Assembly (NCBI GenBank): GCA_023954175.1
Contig: JAMLIM010000001.1
Coordinates: 62,001-126,000, forward strand
Direction of reading: 5' to 3'
Length of the DNA: 64,000 nt
Source: Rhizobacter sp.
GTDB lineage: Bacteria > Pseudomonadota > Gammaproteobacteria > Burkholderiales > Burkholderiaceae_C
Below are positions 17,679-25,804 of the stretch, one piece after another. The stretch's first letter is position 1. Each line of letters begins with the position of its first letter. Under the pieces are notes generated by a model. The model made no database searches and had not been told where the DNA came from. It worked only from the letters and a program-made list of their open reading frames with translations. Position numbers and translations under genes: made by a program.

Positions 17679-18221
17679 TCAGGCGAATTCCTGACGCACC
17701 GAAGGCGACATCAGGCGGCGGATGACCCAGCCGAACAATGCGCAGGTACCGAGCGTGACGACCACCGCCATCACGCGCGCAGCGGCGACGAAACCGCCGA
17801 ACACGCCGGCCGCCTTGGGCGGCAGTGGCGCGCCGCTGAGCGTGCTCGACACGACGGACTGCACCACTTCATGTTGCAGCCACAGGCCGAGCAGATTGGC
17901 AACGATCGCGATGACGAGCACGCCGATGAACACCCGCCGCGCCCAATCGAGGCGCAACAGCAGCCCGATCGCCGACGCGAGCATCGCGACCGACATCACG
18001 AGACCGGTGCCGACGACCCACGGCAGGTAGCCGAGCAGCAGATTCGTCAGCAACGGCAGTGCCGGCAGGTTCACGCCGCCCGCGGTAATGGGCGTGACCG
18101 ACGCGACGAGCGCGTTCTGCACCAGCGCCGAGGCACTCGCGACTGCGGCCAGGATGATCGCGACCCAGGCCGTGGCCGTGACGAAGAACGAACGGGCTCC
18201 TACATTGAAGGTCTGCGGCAT
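17679..18221 (-). CDS. Small four-helix membrane protein, unknown function
   Basis: A 180-residue protein with four long hydrophobic segments (about residues 10-38, 55-85, 95-118 and 140-170) joined by short loops, and no cytoplasmic domain. A GGAG site precedes the ATG at 18221. I recognise no family motif. The repeated pattern (FVTATAWVAIILAAVASASA, then LPWVVGTGLVMSVAMLASAI) is typical of small hypothetical integral membrane proteins. Neighbours give no clue: it is convergent with the ferritin-like gene and diverges from the toxin-antitoxin pair. Confidence 0.7.
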   Translation of the reverse strand: MPQTFNVGARSFFVTATAWVAIILAAVASASALVQNALVASVTPITAGGVNLPALPLLTNLLLGYLPWVVGTGLVMSVAMLASAIGLLLRLDWARRVFIGVLVIAIVANLLGLWLQHEVVQSVVSSTLSGAPLPPKAAGVFGGFVAAARVMAVVVTLGTCALFGWVIRRLMSPSVRQEFA

Positions 18222-18396
18222 TTTCGACTGCTCCTGCGCACCGCATGAATCCTGGCGCGGTTTGCGCGTCGGTGCCTGCTGTCGATTGTCGGCAACGTCG
18301 ATGACGCTGTCATTGCGCGAGGCGGCGCTGCCCCCCTAAGACTTGGGAGTTTCGTGCGATCCTCGCCACACCCATTCGGGGGGTATGAAACGAGCA

Positions 18397-18421
18397 GTCA
18401 CACGCGCGTGACGCTTGTCAC
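18397..18421. promoter_or_regulatory. Triple GTCAC/GTGAC half-site cluster
   Basis: Three alternating half-sites, GTCAC (18397-18401), GTGAC (18408-18412) and GTCAC (18417-18421), give two overlapping inverted repeats with 6- and 4-bp spacers. They lie in the 325-bp space (18222-18546) between the membrane-protein start and the antitoxin, which otherwise holds only the antitoxin promoter. The arrangement looks like an operator for a dimeric regulator, but none is identified. Confidence 0.3.
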
Positions 18422-18490
18422 AACTCGCGCGCGCGTCGCACAGTGTCTCCGAGCGCACCGAGGCCGCCCGTGGCCGAGCCTCAAGCGTCC

Positions 18491-18519
18491 GTGACAGAGT
18501 CCTTCATCTGCAATATACT
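18491..18519 (+). promoter_or_regulatory. Sigma-70 promoter of the RES toxin-antitoxin operon
   Basis: GTGACA at 18491-18496 (5 of 6 to TTGACA) and TATACT at 18514-18519 (5 of 6 to TATAAT) are separated by exactly 17 bp. This is the strongest consensus-like promoter in the window and sits in an unusually AT-rich patch. Transcription would start about 20 nt before the antitoxin ATG at 18547. Antitoxins of this family usually repress their own promoter, so an operator is expected here. Confidence 0.65.
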
Positions 18520-18546
18520 AGCCATATCCTTTCAAATGCAAACAGC

Positions 18547-18969
18547 ATGACGCCCCACACACCACTTGCCGCGCGAGAGGCCACCGCGAGGTACGCACGT
18601 GCCTTGCCCGCCGCCGATCCGGAGGCACCCCGCGTCTTGACGAAAGCGCTGATGCGCGCGGCCGCACTGCTGGAGATCGCGCCGGCGGCGCTGGCGCGCG
18701 TCCTTGGTATCAGCGAGGCCAGCGTCTCGCGCCTGACAAGCGGAACGCGGCAGGTGTCCCCCACCAGCAAGGAGGGCGAACTGGCGCTGCTGCTGCTGCG
18801 GGTGTATCGATCATTAGACGCACTCGTTGGGGGCGACGACGCGCAGCGGCGCGCCTGGATGCAAAGCCCGAATCGCGCCCTCAACGGCACGCCCGCAGAG
18901 CTGATCCGCAGCGCCGAGGGCCTGGTTGCCGTCGCCTCCTATCTGGACGGCATGCGGGCGGCGGCGTGA
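18547..18969 (+). CDS. MbcA/ParS/Xre-type antitoxin (DUF2384)
   Basis: A 140-residue antitoxin. The N-terminal half has a helix-turn-helix (LARVLGISEASVSRLTSGTR). The C-terminal half is the toxin-binding DUF2384 domain (ELALLLLRVYRSLDALVGGD, ending in MQSPNRALNGTPAELIRSAE), which plugs the RES active site in known complexes. The ATG at 18547 follows the promoter at a normal distance. An earlier in-frame start at 18415 would run back across the promoter and is rejected. The stop overlaps the toxin GTG by 4 nt. Confidence 0.9.
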   Translation: MTPHTPLAAREATARYARALPAADPEAPRVLTKALMRAAALLEIAPAALARVLGISEASVSRLTSGTRQVSPTSKEGELALLLLRVYRSLDALVGGDDAQRRAWMQSPNRALNGTPAELIRSAEGLVAVASYLDGMRAAA

Positions 18970-19679
18970 CAAGGCGCCCGCCGTTGCGGGCGGCCTGGTT
19001 CGAAAGCGGCATTCACCCGCGCACGGCGCAGCTGTGGCGCGGCGTCGAGGCGCAACACCTGGTCGCGACGATGAAGCTCGTCGATGCCGCCGCCGAGCAG
19101 CATCTGCTAGAGGAACTGCTCGAAGCGAACAAGCCCGCATTGCCGGCACAAGGCCAGGGGATGCACTATCTGATTGCGACGCCGTTTCGCTACCGGCCAC
19201 GCCACGAGTCGCGTTTTCGCGTCGCCGGCTCCCCCGGGCTGTGGTACGGGGCGGAAACGATCGAGGTCGCCTGCGCCGAGGTCGCCTACTGGAAGTGGCG
19301 CTTCCTGAACGACAGCGACGCGCTGCGTGATCAATCGCTGCACACCCAGCACACCTTCTTCGAGGCACGCGTGTCGGGTGCCTGCATCGACCTGACGGCG
19401 TCGCCCTGGTCGGCGTCTGCAGCGGCGTGGACGCATGCGACGCGCTACGCCGATTGCCAGGCGCTGGCGAACGCGGCGCGGGATCGCGACGTCGCCTGGA
19501 TCCGCTACAGCTCGGCGCGCAAACCGCCTGGCATATGCGGCGTCGCGCTCACCCCTGCGGCGCTCGCACTCAAGCCCGGCTTCGCGCAACAGACGTGGAG
19601 TTGCAAGACGACCGTCTCCAGCGTGTACCTGCGCCATGAGCACGAGTCGTTCAGCTTCGAGGCCTCGACGTGGCATTGA
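18966..19679 (+). CDS. RES-domain toxin (NAD+-degrading type)
   Basis: A 237-residue toxin of the RES family; studied members consume NAD+ and stop growth until neutralised by their DUF2384 antitoxin. Seen: the Arg-rich entry TPFRYRPRHESRFR, the SPGLWYGAETIEVACAEVAY segment holding the family Glu, and a late IRYSSARKPPGICGVAL with the conserved Ser. The GTG at 18966 overlaps the antitoxin stop (GTGA). No truncation is evident, so the pair is probably intact. Confidence 0.9.
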   Translation: MTRRPPLRAAWFESGIHPRTAQLWRGVEAQHLVATMKLVDAAAEQHLLEELLEANKPALPAQGQGMHYLIATPFRYRPRHESRFRVAGSPGLWYGAETIEVACAEVAYWKWRFLNDSDALRDQSLHTQHTFFEARVSGACIDLTASPWSASAAAWTHATRYADCQALANAARDRDVAWIRYSSARKPPGICGVALTPAALALKPGFAQQTWSCKTTVSSVYLRHEHESFSFEASTWH

Positions 19680-19748
19680 CTCGGCAAACGCCACTGCCGC
19701 TTGTCGTCGTGCACGAATGCCTCGCGCGCTGATGCAGGCAGCTGCGCG

Positions 19749-20618
19749 GTGAACCAGGGCATCGTCTACGCCGCGCTGGCGTATGTCGCATGGGGTCTGT
19801 TCCCCCTCTACTTTCGCGAGCTCGCGAGCGTCGGCGCGTTCGAGATCGTGCTGCATCGCATCGTCTGGTCGCTCGTCTTCCTCTCGTTGATCCTCGCCTG
19901 GCTGCAGCATTGGCGGTGGATCGGTGCGCTGCGGCGCCAGCCGATCGTGCTCGCCACCTTCGCCGTGAGCGCGCTGCTGCTCGCCGCCAACTGGACGACC
20001 TACGTCTGGGCGGTGACGAACGGGCGCGTGATCGACGCCAGCCTGGGCTACTTCATCAATCCGCTCGTCAGCGTCGCGCTCGGCTACTTCGTGCTGCACG
20101 AGCGGCCACGGCCCTGGCAGTGGGTCGCGGTCGCGCTCGCCGCCGCCGGCGTGGCGTGGCTCGCCGCACTCGGGCCGGGCATTCCGTGGGTCGGCCTCGT
20201 GATCGCGGTCACGTTCGGGCTCTACGGGCTGATGCGCAAGACGGCGTCGCTCGGCGCGCTCGAGGGCCTGACGCTGGAGACGCTGCTGCTGGCGCCGCTG
20301 GCCGTCGCGGTAATCCTGTGGTGGAGCTGGACCGGCAGCGGCGGCGTGATGCAGCACGACGCCTCCACGCTCGCCTGGCTGATCGGCGTCGGCCCGCTGA
20401 CGGCCGTTCCCCTGCTCTGGTTCGCCGCAGGCGCACGCCGGATTCCGCTCGCCACGCTCGGACTGCTGCAGTACGTTTCGCCGAGCCTGCAGCTGCTGCT
20501 CGGTCTCTGGGTGTTTCACGAGCCGCTGTCGGGCTCGCGGCTGTTCGGCTTCACGCTGATCTGGGTCGCGCTCGCGGTCTTCACGCTGGAAAGCTGGCGC
20601 CAGGCGCGGCGGCCCTGA
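19749..20618 (+). CDS. rarD: EamA-family transporter RarD
   Basis: A 289-residue inner-membrane protein with ten hydrophobic helices in two EamA halves. It matches RarD closely: GIVYAALAYVAWGLFPLYFR, LHRIVWSLVFL, NWTTYVWAVTNGRVIDASLG, YFINPLVSVALGYFVLHE and a late GLLQYVSPSLQLLLGLWVF. RarD was named for chloramphenicol sensitivity and its substrate is not settled. A GTG start at 19749 is used; upstream in-frame codons do not look coding. Confidence 0.88.
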   Translation: MNQGIVYAALAYVAWGLFPLYFRELASVGAFEIVLHRIVWSLVFLSLILAWLQHWRWIGALRRQPIVLATFAVSALLLAANWTTYVWAVTNGRVIDASLGYFINPLVSVALGYFVLHERPRPWQWVAVALAAAGVAWLAALGPGIPWVGLVIAVTFGLYGLMRKTASLGALEGLTLETLLLAPLAVAVILWWSWTGSGGVMQHDASTLAWLIGVGPLTAVPLLWFAAGARRIPLATLGLLQYVSPSLQLLLGLWVFHEPLSGSRLFGFTLIWVALAVFTLESWRQARRP

Positions 20619-20640
20619 TCGCCCTCGCGCGTGCCAGAGG

Positions 20641-21219
20641 CTACTTCAGATCGCCCGCCAGGCTCGCGAGGGTCGCCGGTTCGATCAGCGTATGCGCCGG
20701 GTAGTTCGTGTGATCGCAGCCGAGCTTGACCTGCGCGCCGGCGCGCACCGCTTCGCACGCCGCGGGCGGGAACTCGAAGCGCACGAAGTGCACCGCCGAG
20801 GTCTTCTCGTCGTTCTCGCGCTCGAGGTCTTCGTCGGCGATCGCATAGATGCGCGCGTGGCCCTCGACCTCGACGAACAGGCGATCCTCGACGCCGATCA
20901 ACCGCGCGAGTTCGCGCTTGCGCTCGTGTGGATCGGGGTACTCGATCAGCATCGTCGCCTTCCAGTTGCGCCCAGTGGGCAAGAGCGCGCCGTAGACCTC
21001 GATCTCGCTCTGGATGCCCTCCTCGTCGAATATCTTCTCGATGTGCAGCATCTCCTGGATCTGGCGCCGGATCGTCTGCTCGTCCTCGAACTGCAGCGAC
21101 ATGTGTTCGCCCAGGCGCACCGTGCGCAGGCGTCGGTGCGCAATGAACTCCGGCCGGCTGGACTTGCGAATCTTCGCGTAGGCCTCGAGCGTCATCAGGC
21201 TCTCGCGGGTGATGGTCAT
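20641..21219 (-). CDS. DUF3501 family protein
   Basis: A 192-residue cytoplasmic protein matching DUF3501 over its whole length: RPEFIAHRRLRTVRLGEHM, FEDEQTIRRQIQEMLHIEKIF, YGALLPTGRNWKATMLIEYP and HFVRFEFPPAA. The function is unknown. It is the last gene of a three-gene leftward set with rubrerythrin and a CCG-domain Fe-S oxidoreductase, an arrangement that recurs in bacteria and suggests a joint role in peroxide or redox defence. Confidence 0.88.
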   Translation of the reverse strand: MTITRESLMTLEAYAKIRKSSRPEFIAHRRLRTVRLGEHMSLQFEDEQTIRRQIQEMLHIEKIFDEEGIQSEIEVYGALLPTGRNWKATMLIEYPDPHERKRELARLIGVEDRLFVEVEGHARIYAIADEDLERENDEKTSAVHFVRFEFPPAACEAVRAGAQVKLGCDHTNYPAHTLIEPATLASLAGDLK

Positions 21220-21259
21220 CTCTTTCCTTTCAATCGGTTCGCGCCGCGCGGCGACGGCC

Positions 21260-22606
21260 TCACGCCAGGCCGTAGGCCTTGCGCACGAGGCTCAGCGGAT
21301 GAGCGAGTGCCTTGGCCGGCGTGCCGCCCTCGCGCAGGCCCTGGGCGATATGGTGGCCCGCCATCGGGCAGTCGCTGCTGATGACGTCGGGTTCGTCCTT
21401 GGCCATCGCCTTGAAGACCGGCTTGCCGATCTTCATCGCGATCGGGTGCGTCGGCGTCTTCACGCCGTAGGTGCCGGCGTGGCCCGAACAGCGCTCGACC
21501 GTGTTGAGCGTGACGTCCACCGTCTGGCCGATCAGCTTGAACATCTCCTCGGTCTTCTTGCCGATCTTCTGCACCCGGCCGTGGCAGGGGACGTGATAGC
21601 TGACCTTGCCGAGCGCGGTCTTGAAATCGGTCTTCAGCAGCCCGTCCTTCTGGCGCGCGACGAGGTACTCGAACGGGTCGAACATCGCCTCCATCACCGC
21701 CAGCGTGTCGGCGCAGTCGGGGAACATCAGCGGCAGCTCCTGCTTGAACATCAGCGTGCAACTCGGCACGGCGGTGAGGATCGCGTAGCCCTCACGCGCG
21801 TACTGCGCGAGCACCGGCATGTTCGCCTCCTTGTGCTTGGCCACCGCGTCCAGATCGCCAAGCTCGAGCTTGGGCATGCCGCAGCAGCTTTCCTTCTCGA
21901 CGAGCACGTAGGGGATGTCGTTGTGGGCCAGGACTTTCAGCAGGTCATGCCCGATGCCGGGTTCGTTGTAGTTGACGTAGCAGGTGGCGAAGATGGCCAC
22001 CTTGCCGGGGGTGCGCTCACCATTGGTGACGACGGTCGCGGCGGGCTTCTCGGCGCTCCAGCGGAAGCGCTGCGTCGCGATCTCGGGCATCCATGCATCC
22101 GGGTGCACGCCGAGCACGCTGTCCATCAGCTTGCGCGCGGTGCGCGTCCTGTTCACCGCGTTGACCGTCTGCACGACGATCGGAATCCCGGCCAGGCTGC
22201 CGTGGACATCGGTCGAGGCCAGGAACTTCTCGCCGGCCTTGACGCCCCCCTGCTTGAACTTGATCGCCTTCGCACGCAGCATCAGGTGTGGGAAGTCCAC
22301 GTTCCACGGGTGCGGCGGCGTGTACGGGCACTTCGTCATGTAGCAAAGGTCGCACAGGTAGCACTGGTCGACGACCTTCCAGTAGTCGTCCTTCTTGACG
22401 CCGTGCACCTCGCCGTCGTCGGTCGCGTCGATCAGATCGAACAGGTTGGGGAAGCTCTGACAAAGGCTCACGCATCGTCGGCAACCGTGGCAGATGTCGA
22501 ACACCCGCTCCATCTCCTTGAAAGCGGACGCTTCGTCATAGAAATCCGTGCCGCGCCAGTCGATCGGATGCCTCGTCGGCGCTTCGAGATTGCCTTCGCG
22601 TGTCAT
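21260..22606 (-). CDS. CCG-domain Fe-S oxidoreductase (HdrD/GlpC-like)
   Basis: A 448-residue protein. The N-terminus has two ferredoxin-type cluster motifs (CHGCRRCVSLCQSFP, then CYLCDLCYMTKCPYTPP). Downstream are CCG-like segments as in HdrD and GlpC: FATCYVNYNEPG, EKESCCGMPKLE, HVPCHGRVQKIG, ERCSGHAGTYG and SSDCPMAGHH. The last two are degenerate CCG forms. It should pass electrons between a quinone or soluble carrier and the neighbouring rubrerythrin; that is inferred from the gene trio. The ATG at 22606 is chosen because a 26-bp hairpin lies across any earlier start. Confidence 0.88.
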   Translation of the reverse strand: MTREGNLEAPTRHPIDWRGTDFYDEASAFKEMERVFDICHGCRRCVSLCQSFPNLFDLIDATDDGEVHGVKKDDYWKVVDQCYLCDLCYMTKCPYTPPHPWNVDFPHLMLRAKAIKFKQGGVKAGEKFLASTDVHGSLAGIPIVVQTVNAVNRTRTARKLMDSVLGVHPDAWMPEIATQRFRWSAEKPAATVVTNGERTPGKVAIFATCYVNYNEPGIGHDLLKVLAHNDIPYVLVEKESCCGMPKLELGDLDAVAKHKEANMPVLAQYAREGYAILTAVPSCTLMFKQELPLMFPDCADTLAVMEAMFDPFEYLVARQKDGLLKTDFKTALGKVSYHVPCHGRVQKIGKKTEEMFKLIGQTVDVTLNTVERCSGHAGTYGVKTPTHPIAMKIGKPVFKAMAKDEPDVISSDCPMAGHHIAQGLREGGTPAKALAHPLSLVRKAYGLA

Positions 22607-22623
22607 GCAGTGGCCTCGATGGA

Positions 22624-22649
22624 GAACAAGGGGCCGCGGCCCCTTGTTC
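22624..22649. repeat. 26-bp perfect palindrome between rubrerythrin and Fe-S oxidoreductase
   Basis: GAACAAGGGGCCG is followed directly by its exact complement. It falls in the 60-bp gap between the rubrerythrin stop and the oxidoreductase start. In the leftward transcript it forms a very stable hairpin with no T-run. It could stabilise the rubrerythrin message or attenuate read-through, making rubrerythrin more abundant than its partners. Confidence 0.8.
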
Positions 22650-22666
22650 GGTTGGGTCAATGACGT

Positions 22667-23086
22667 TCAGTCGGCGAGTGCTTCGAGCGCCTTGACGTAG
22701 CGGTTCGCGTGCGAGCGCTCGGCCTTGGCCAGCGTCTCGAACCAGTCGGCGATCTCGTCGAAGCCTTCCTCACGCGCCTGCTTGGCCATACCCGGGTACA
22801 TGTCGGTGTACTCGTGCGTCTCGCCGGCCACGGCGGCTGCCAGGTTCTGGCGGCTCGAGCCGATCGGCAGGCCGGTCGCCGGGTCGCCCACCGCCTCGAG
22901 GAATTCGAGGTGGCCGTGCGCGTGGCCGGTCTCGCCCTCAGCGGTCGAGCGGAACAGCGCTGCAACGTCGTTCTGACCTTCGATGTCGGCCTTGTTTGCG
23001 AAGTAGAGGTAGCGGCGGTTGGCTTGCGATTCGCCCGCAAACGCATCCTTCAGATTCTGCTCGGTCTTTGATCCCTTCAAACCCAT
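22667..23086 (-). CDS. Rubrerythrin, ferritin-like domain only
   Basis: A 139-residue diiron protein: [60 protein letters not shown] and [17 protein letters not shown] supply the expected Glu and His ligands. The C-terminal rubredoxin (CxxC) domain of classical rubrerythrin is missing, so an external donor is needed; the adjacent Fe-S oxidoreductase is the obvious candidate. AAGGAG sits 7 nt before the ATG at 23086. It is the first gene of the trio. Confidence 0.92.
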   Translation of the reverse strand: MGLKGSKTEQNLKDAFAGESQANRRYLYFANKADIEGQNDVAALFRSTAEGETGHAHGHLEFLEAVGDPATGLPIGSSRQNLAAAVAGETHEYTDMYPGMAKQAREEGFDEIADWFETLAKAERSHANRYVKALEALAD

Positions 23087-23119
23087 GTCGATCTCCTTGA
23101 GTGAATGGTCTTTCGGCGC

Positions 23120-23148
23120 GTCCGCTGCCCCCAAGGGGCGCAGCGGAC
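23120..23148. repeat. Inverted repeat in the rubrerythrin leader
   Basis: GTCCGCTG (23120-23127) and CAGCGGAC (23141-23148) are perfect arms, extended by CCCC/GGGG inside, 34-62 bp before the rubrerythrin ATG. The core CCCCAAGGGG-type palindrome is a pattern often scattered in betaproteobacterial intergenic regions, so it may be a dispersed repeat or a terminator of upstream transcription. Confidence 0.55.
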
Positions 23149-23246
23149 TCGGATTCAAACCTTACCGCACTCCGCGCCGCTGCACCATGCAATCCGTCAA
23201 TGCCACGCATAGTCGCTGGCAATTGACGCCTGCGAGCGCCCCGCCC

Positions 23247-24110
23247 TCAAGCATCCTCGAGCAGCCGCAGGGCGTGCCGATGAAGCCGCGCGCCCGGTTC
23301 GGCCAGTTGCTCGAGGATCTCGAGATGGTTCGCGCCCGGCACACTCTCGCAAACCGGCACCACGCGTGCGCCCCAGGCCGCGCGGATCAGCGCGTTCTGC
23401 CGCAGGAACTCCTCGCTTTCGTCGCCCCCGACCACCGCGATCAAGCGGCCGCGCGGCGGCGCAAAGCCCGCCGGACTGAGGCGACGCACCGAGCGCGGCG
23501 TGAGCCGCAGGTCGCACTGCAGGAAAGGCGCCCGACGCAACGGTTCCAGATCGAAGACGCCCGAGATCGACAGCGCGGCCTTCACGATCCGCACCGGCAG
23601 GTCGGGCGAGACCGCACGCCAGTCGCAGCACAACAGCATCGCCGCCAGATGGCCGCCCGCCGAATGACCGGCGACGACGATGCGGGCCGGGTCGCCGCGA
23701 AAGCACGCGGCGTTGCGGTGCGTCCAGGCGAGCGCACGCGTCATCTGCATCGCGATCGTCTCGATGCTCACCGCCGGGCACAGCGCGTAGTTCGGCACCA
23801 CCACCATCGCGCCGCGCTCGACGAACGGCGGCGCGAGGAACGAATGGTCGCGCTTGTCGAGTGCGCGCCACCAGCCGCCGTGGATGAAGACGAACACCGG
23901 CGCCGGCCGCGACGCCCCAACAGCGGGCACAAACACATCGAGCACCTCGTTCGGCCCGTCGCCATAGCGCTGATCGAGGTGCGACCCTGGCCGCAAACGC
24001 GCCAACGCCGATCGCGCCGCCCAGCGCTCGAAGGTCTGCGCGTGTTCGGGGATGCGCGCCCGGTTGTTGTACTGGGCGTCCAGCCAGGCAGCGTCGGTTC
24101 GGCTCGTCAT
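23247..24110 (-). CDS. Alpha/beta hydrolase (arylformamidase/esterase type)
   Basis: A 287-residue hydrolase. Seen: the oxyanion motif FIHGGWWRALDKRDHSF near residue 79, the nucleophile elbow VAGHSAGGHLAAML, the acid region VVGGDESEEFLRQN and the late His in VPGANHLEILEQL. The HGGxW motif and size are those of kynurenine-formamidase-like and related carboxylesterases. No kyn genes are nearby, so the substrate is unknown. It stands alone, 136 bp downstream of the tRNA-Ala locus on the other strand. Confidence 0.85.
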   Translation of the reverse strand: MTSRTDAAWLDAQYNNRARIPEHAQTFERWAARSALARLRPGSHLDQRYGDGPNEVLDVFVPAVGASRPAPVFVFIHGGWWRALDKRDHSFLAPPFVERGAMVVVPNYALCPAVSIETIAMQMTRALAWTHRNAACFRGDPARIVVAGHSAGGHLAAMLLCCDWRAVSPDLPVRIVKAALSISGVFDLEPLRRAPFLQCDLRLTPRSVRRLSPAGFAPPRGRLIAVVGGDESEEFLRQNALIRAAWGARVVPVCESVPGANHLEILEQLAEPGARLHRHALRLLEDA

Positions 24111-24209
24111 CTTCGCCTCCAGTTGCGGCGCGATAGCGTAACCATTGCGCGCCGGCTGCCGGCACCCGGGGAAACGAGCCCGCAATTTGGTAGACTGCGA
24201 GCCTGTCGT

Positions 24210-24285
24210 GGGGGGGTAGCTCAGCTGGGAGAGCGCTGCGTTCGCAATGCAGAGGTCGGGAGTTCGATCCTCCTCCTCTCCACCA
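24210..24285 (+). tRNA. tRNA-Ala (anticodon CGC)
   Basis: A 76-nt cloverleaf with encoded CCA. Acceptor GGGGGGG pairs with CCTCTCC with two G-U pairs. The D arm is GCTC/GAGC, the anticodon stem CTGCG/TGCAG and the loop TTCGCAA, giving anticodon CGC at 24243-24245. The T arm has the TTCGATC loop. It reads the GCG codon, which is very common in this GC-rich sequence. Confidence 0.96.
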
Positions 24286-24292
24286 CCTGCAC

Positions 24293-24326
24293 AAGGGCTC
24301 GGACTAACCTCCGGGCCCTTCTTTTT
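24293..24326 (+). terminator. Rho-independent terminator of tRNA-Ala
   Basis: AAGGGCTCGG (24293-24302) pairs with CCGGGCCCTT (24311-24320) across an 8-nt loop with a single G-U pair, followed by TTTTT at 24322-24326. It lies 8 nt after the tRNA 3' end on the same strand. Confidence 0.85.
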
Positions 24327-24403
24327 GGGCCGCATTTGCGGCCCATGCGGCCCGCGCGGCCCGCGCTAACCCGGTCATCCTGACCTATGCACCGCTGCCG
24401 GCG

Positions 24404-25804
24404 TCAGGATTCCCGGGCGAAGCCGCCGCCAAGCGCCAGGTGCAGATTGACGCGCTGCGCGAGTTGCTCACTCTGCACGCGCAGGCGCGCAGTGCGTGCC
24501 GAGTACAGCGCGAGCTGGCGCTGCTCGACGGTGCGCGCATCGACCCCGCCGACGCGGAACTGCACCAGCGCGAGCGCCAGCGCACGCTCGTTGTCGCGCA
24601 CGACGGCGTCGAGCATCTCGCTGCGGTCGCGCAGCGCGAACTCGGCCGCGAGCGCGCCCTCGACCTCGCCGAACGCGCGCTGCCCGGTGCTTGCGTAGGC
24701 GGCGACGGCCTCCTTCTGCTCGGCGCTGCGGATCTCGACCTGCGCGCGCAGCACGCCGCCCTGGTAGAGCGGCGCCAGCAGGTTGCCGCCGACGCCCCAG
24801 GACGGGTTGTCGCGGTCCTTCATCACGAACACGTCGCTCGAGATGGCGCTGACGCCCGCCGTCAGGCTGATGCGTGGCAATTGCGCGGCGCGCGCCTCGC
24901 CGACACGGTTGAAGGCCGCGGCGACGCGGCGTTCGGCGGCGATGACGTCGGGCCGGCGCTCCATCAGTTGCGACGGCAGGCCGACCGGCACCGGCGGCGG
25001 CATCGGCGACAGGCTTTGCGCAACGGCGATCTCGGCCGCCGGATAGCGGCCGAGCAGCAGTTCGAGCGCGCGCCGGGCGTTCGTGCGCGAGAGCTCGGTC
25101 TGGCGCAGGCTGTCGCGATAGCTGCTGACGTTGGCGCGCGCATCGGCCACCGCCTGCTCGTTGCCGATGCCGACGCGCTGCCGGTCCTGCGCGAGGCGCA
25201 GCAGTTCGTCGGCCGAGCGCAGCATGTCGCGCACGATCGCAAGCTGCAGATCCGCCTCGATCGCGACGAACCAGCTCTTGGCGACCGTCGCCGCGAGCGA
25301 CTGGCGCGCATAGGCGTAGTCGGCCTGCACCGCGAGCGACTGCTGCTGCGCCGCCGCCTCGCCGTAGCGCAGGCGGCCCCAGACGTCGAGCTCGAGCGAC
25401 GCATTCAGGAAGATGCCGTTCAGGCCGCCGCCCGAGCCGCTGGCGCCGCTCCAGACGCCGGCGACGCCGACCGACGGCAGCAGCGAGCCGCTCGCGACCT
25501 TGAGGTAGCCGCCCGCCTGCTCGACGCGCGCCGCGGCCACCTGCAGGTCGGCGTTGTACGCGAGCGCTTCGACGACGAGCGCCGTCATCGCCGGGTCGTC
25601 GAAGGTGGCCAGCCAGCGGTCGGCGACCGGCAGGTCCGACCCGGGCGCCGCCGCCCACGCCGGCGGCACCGCGGTGTGCGGCAGGGCCTGCTTCTGCAGG
25701 TCCTCGCGCGACGGCGGCTCCTTCAGCGCGCAGCCTGCGAACGCCGCTGCGAGCGCAACGGCCGAAAGGCGGAGAAGGCCGGGAAGGCGGCGGTACGCAG
25801 ACAT
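24404..25804 (-). CDS. Outer-membrane efflux lipoprotein (NodT/TolC family)
   Basis: A 466-residue outer-membrane factor. The lipobox is AFAGC (Cys25) after a short signal peptide. Two OEP repeats follow: DRWLATFDDPAMTALVVEAL, LYQGGVLRAQVEIRSAEQKE and GEVEGALAAEFALRDRSEM show the typical hairpin-helix pattern and the LELDVWGRLR beta-barrel segment of NodT proteins. It forms the exit duct of a tripartite exporter with the HlyD-type adaptor gene, whose stop it overlaps by one base. Confidence 0.92.
   Translation of the reverse strand: MSAYRRLPGLLRLSAVALAAAFAGCALKEPPSREDLQKQALPHTAVPPAWAAAPGSDLPVADRWLATFDDPAMTALVVEALAYNADLQVAAARVEQAGGYLKVASGSLLPSVGVAGVWSGASGSGGGLNGIFLNASLELDVWGRLRYGEAAAQQQSLAVQADYAYARQSLAATVAKSWFVAIEADLQLAIVRDMLRSADELLRLAQDRQRVGIGNEQAVADARANVSSYRDSLRQTELSRTNARRALELLLGRYPAAEIAVAQSLSPMPPPVPVGLPSQLMERRPDVIAAERRVAAAFNRVGEARAAQLPRISLTAGVSAISSDVFVMKDRDNPSWGVGGNLLAPLYQGGVLRAQVEIRSAEQKEAVAAYASTGQRAFGEVEGALAAEFALRDRSEMLDAVVRDNERALALALVQFRVGGVDARTVEQRQLALYSARTARLRVQSEQLAQRVNLHLALGGGFARES

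Noticed and set aside
18415..18546. Earlier in-frame start for the antitoxin
   Set aside because: It would place the strong promoter inside the coding region, and the extra 44 residues are not antitoxin-like.
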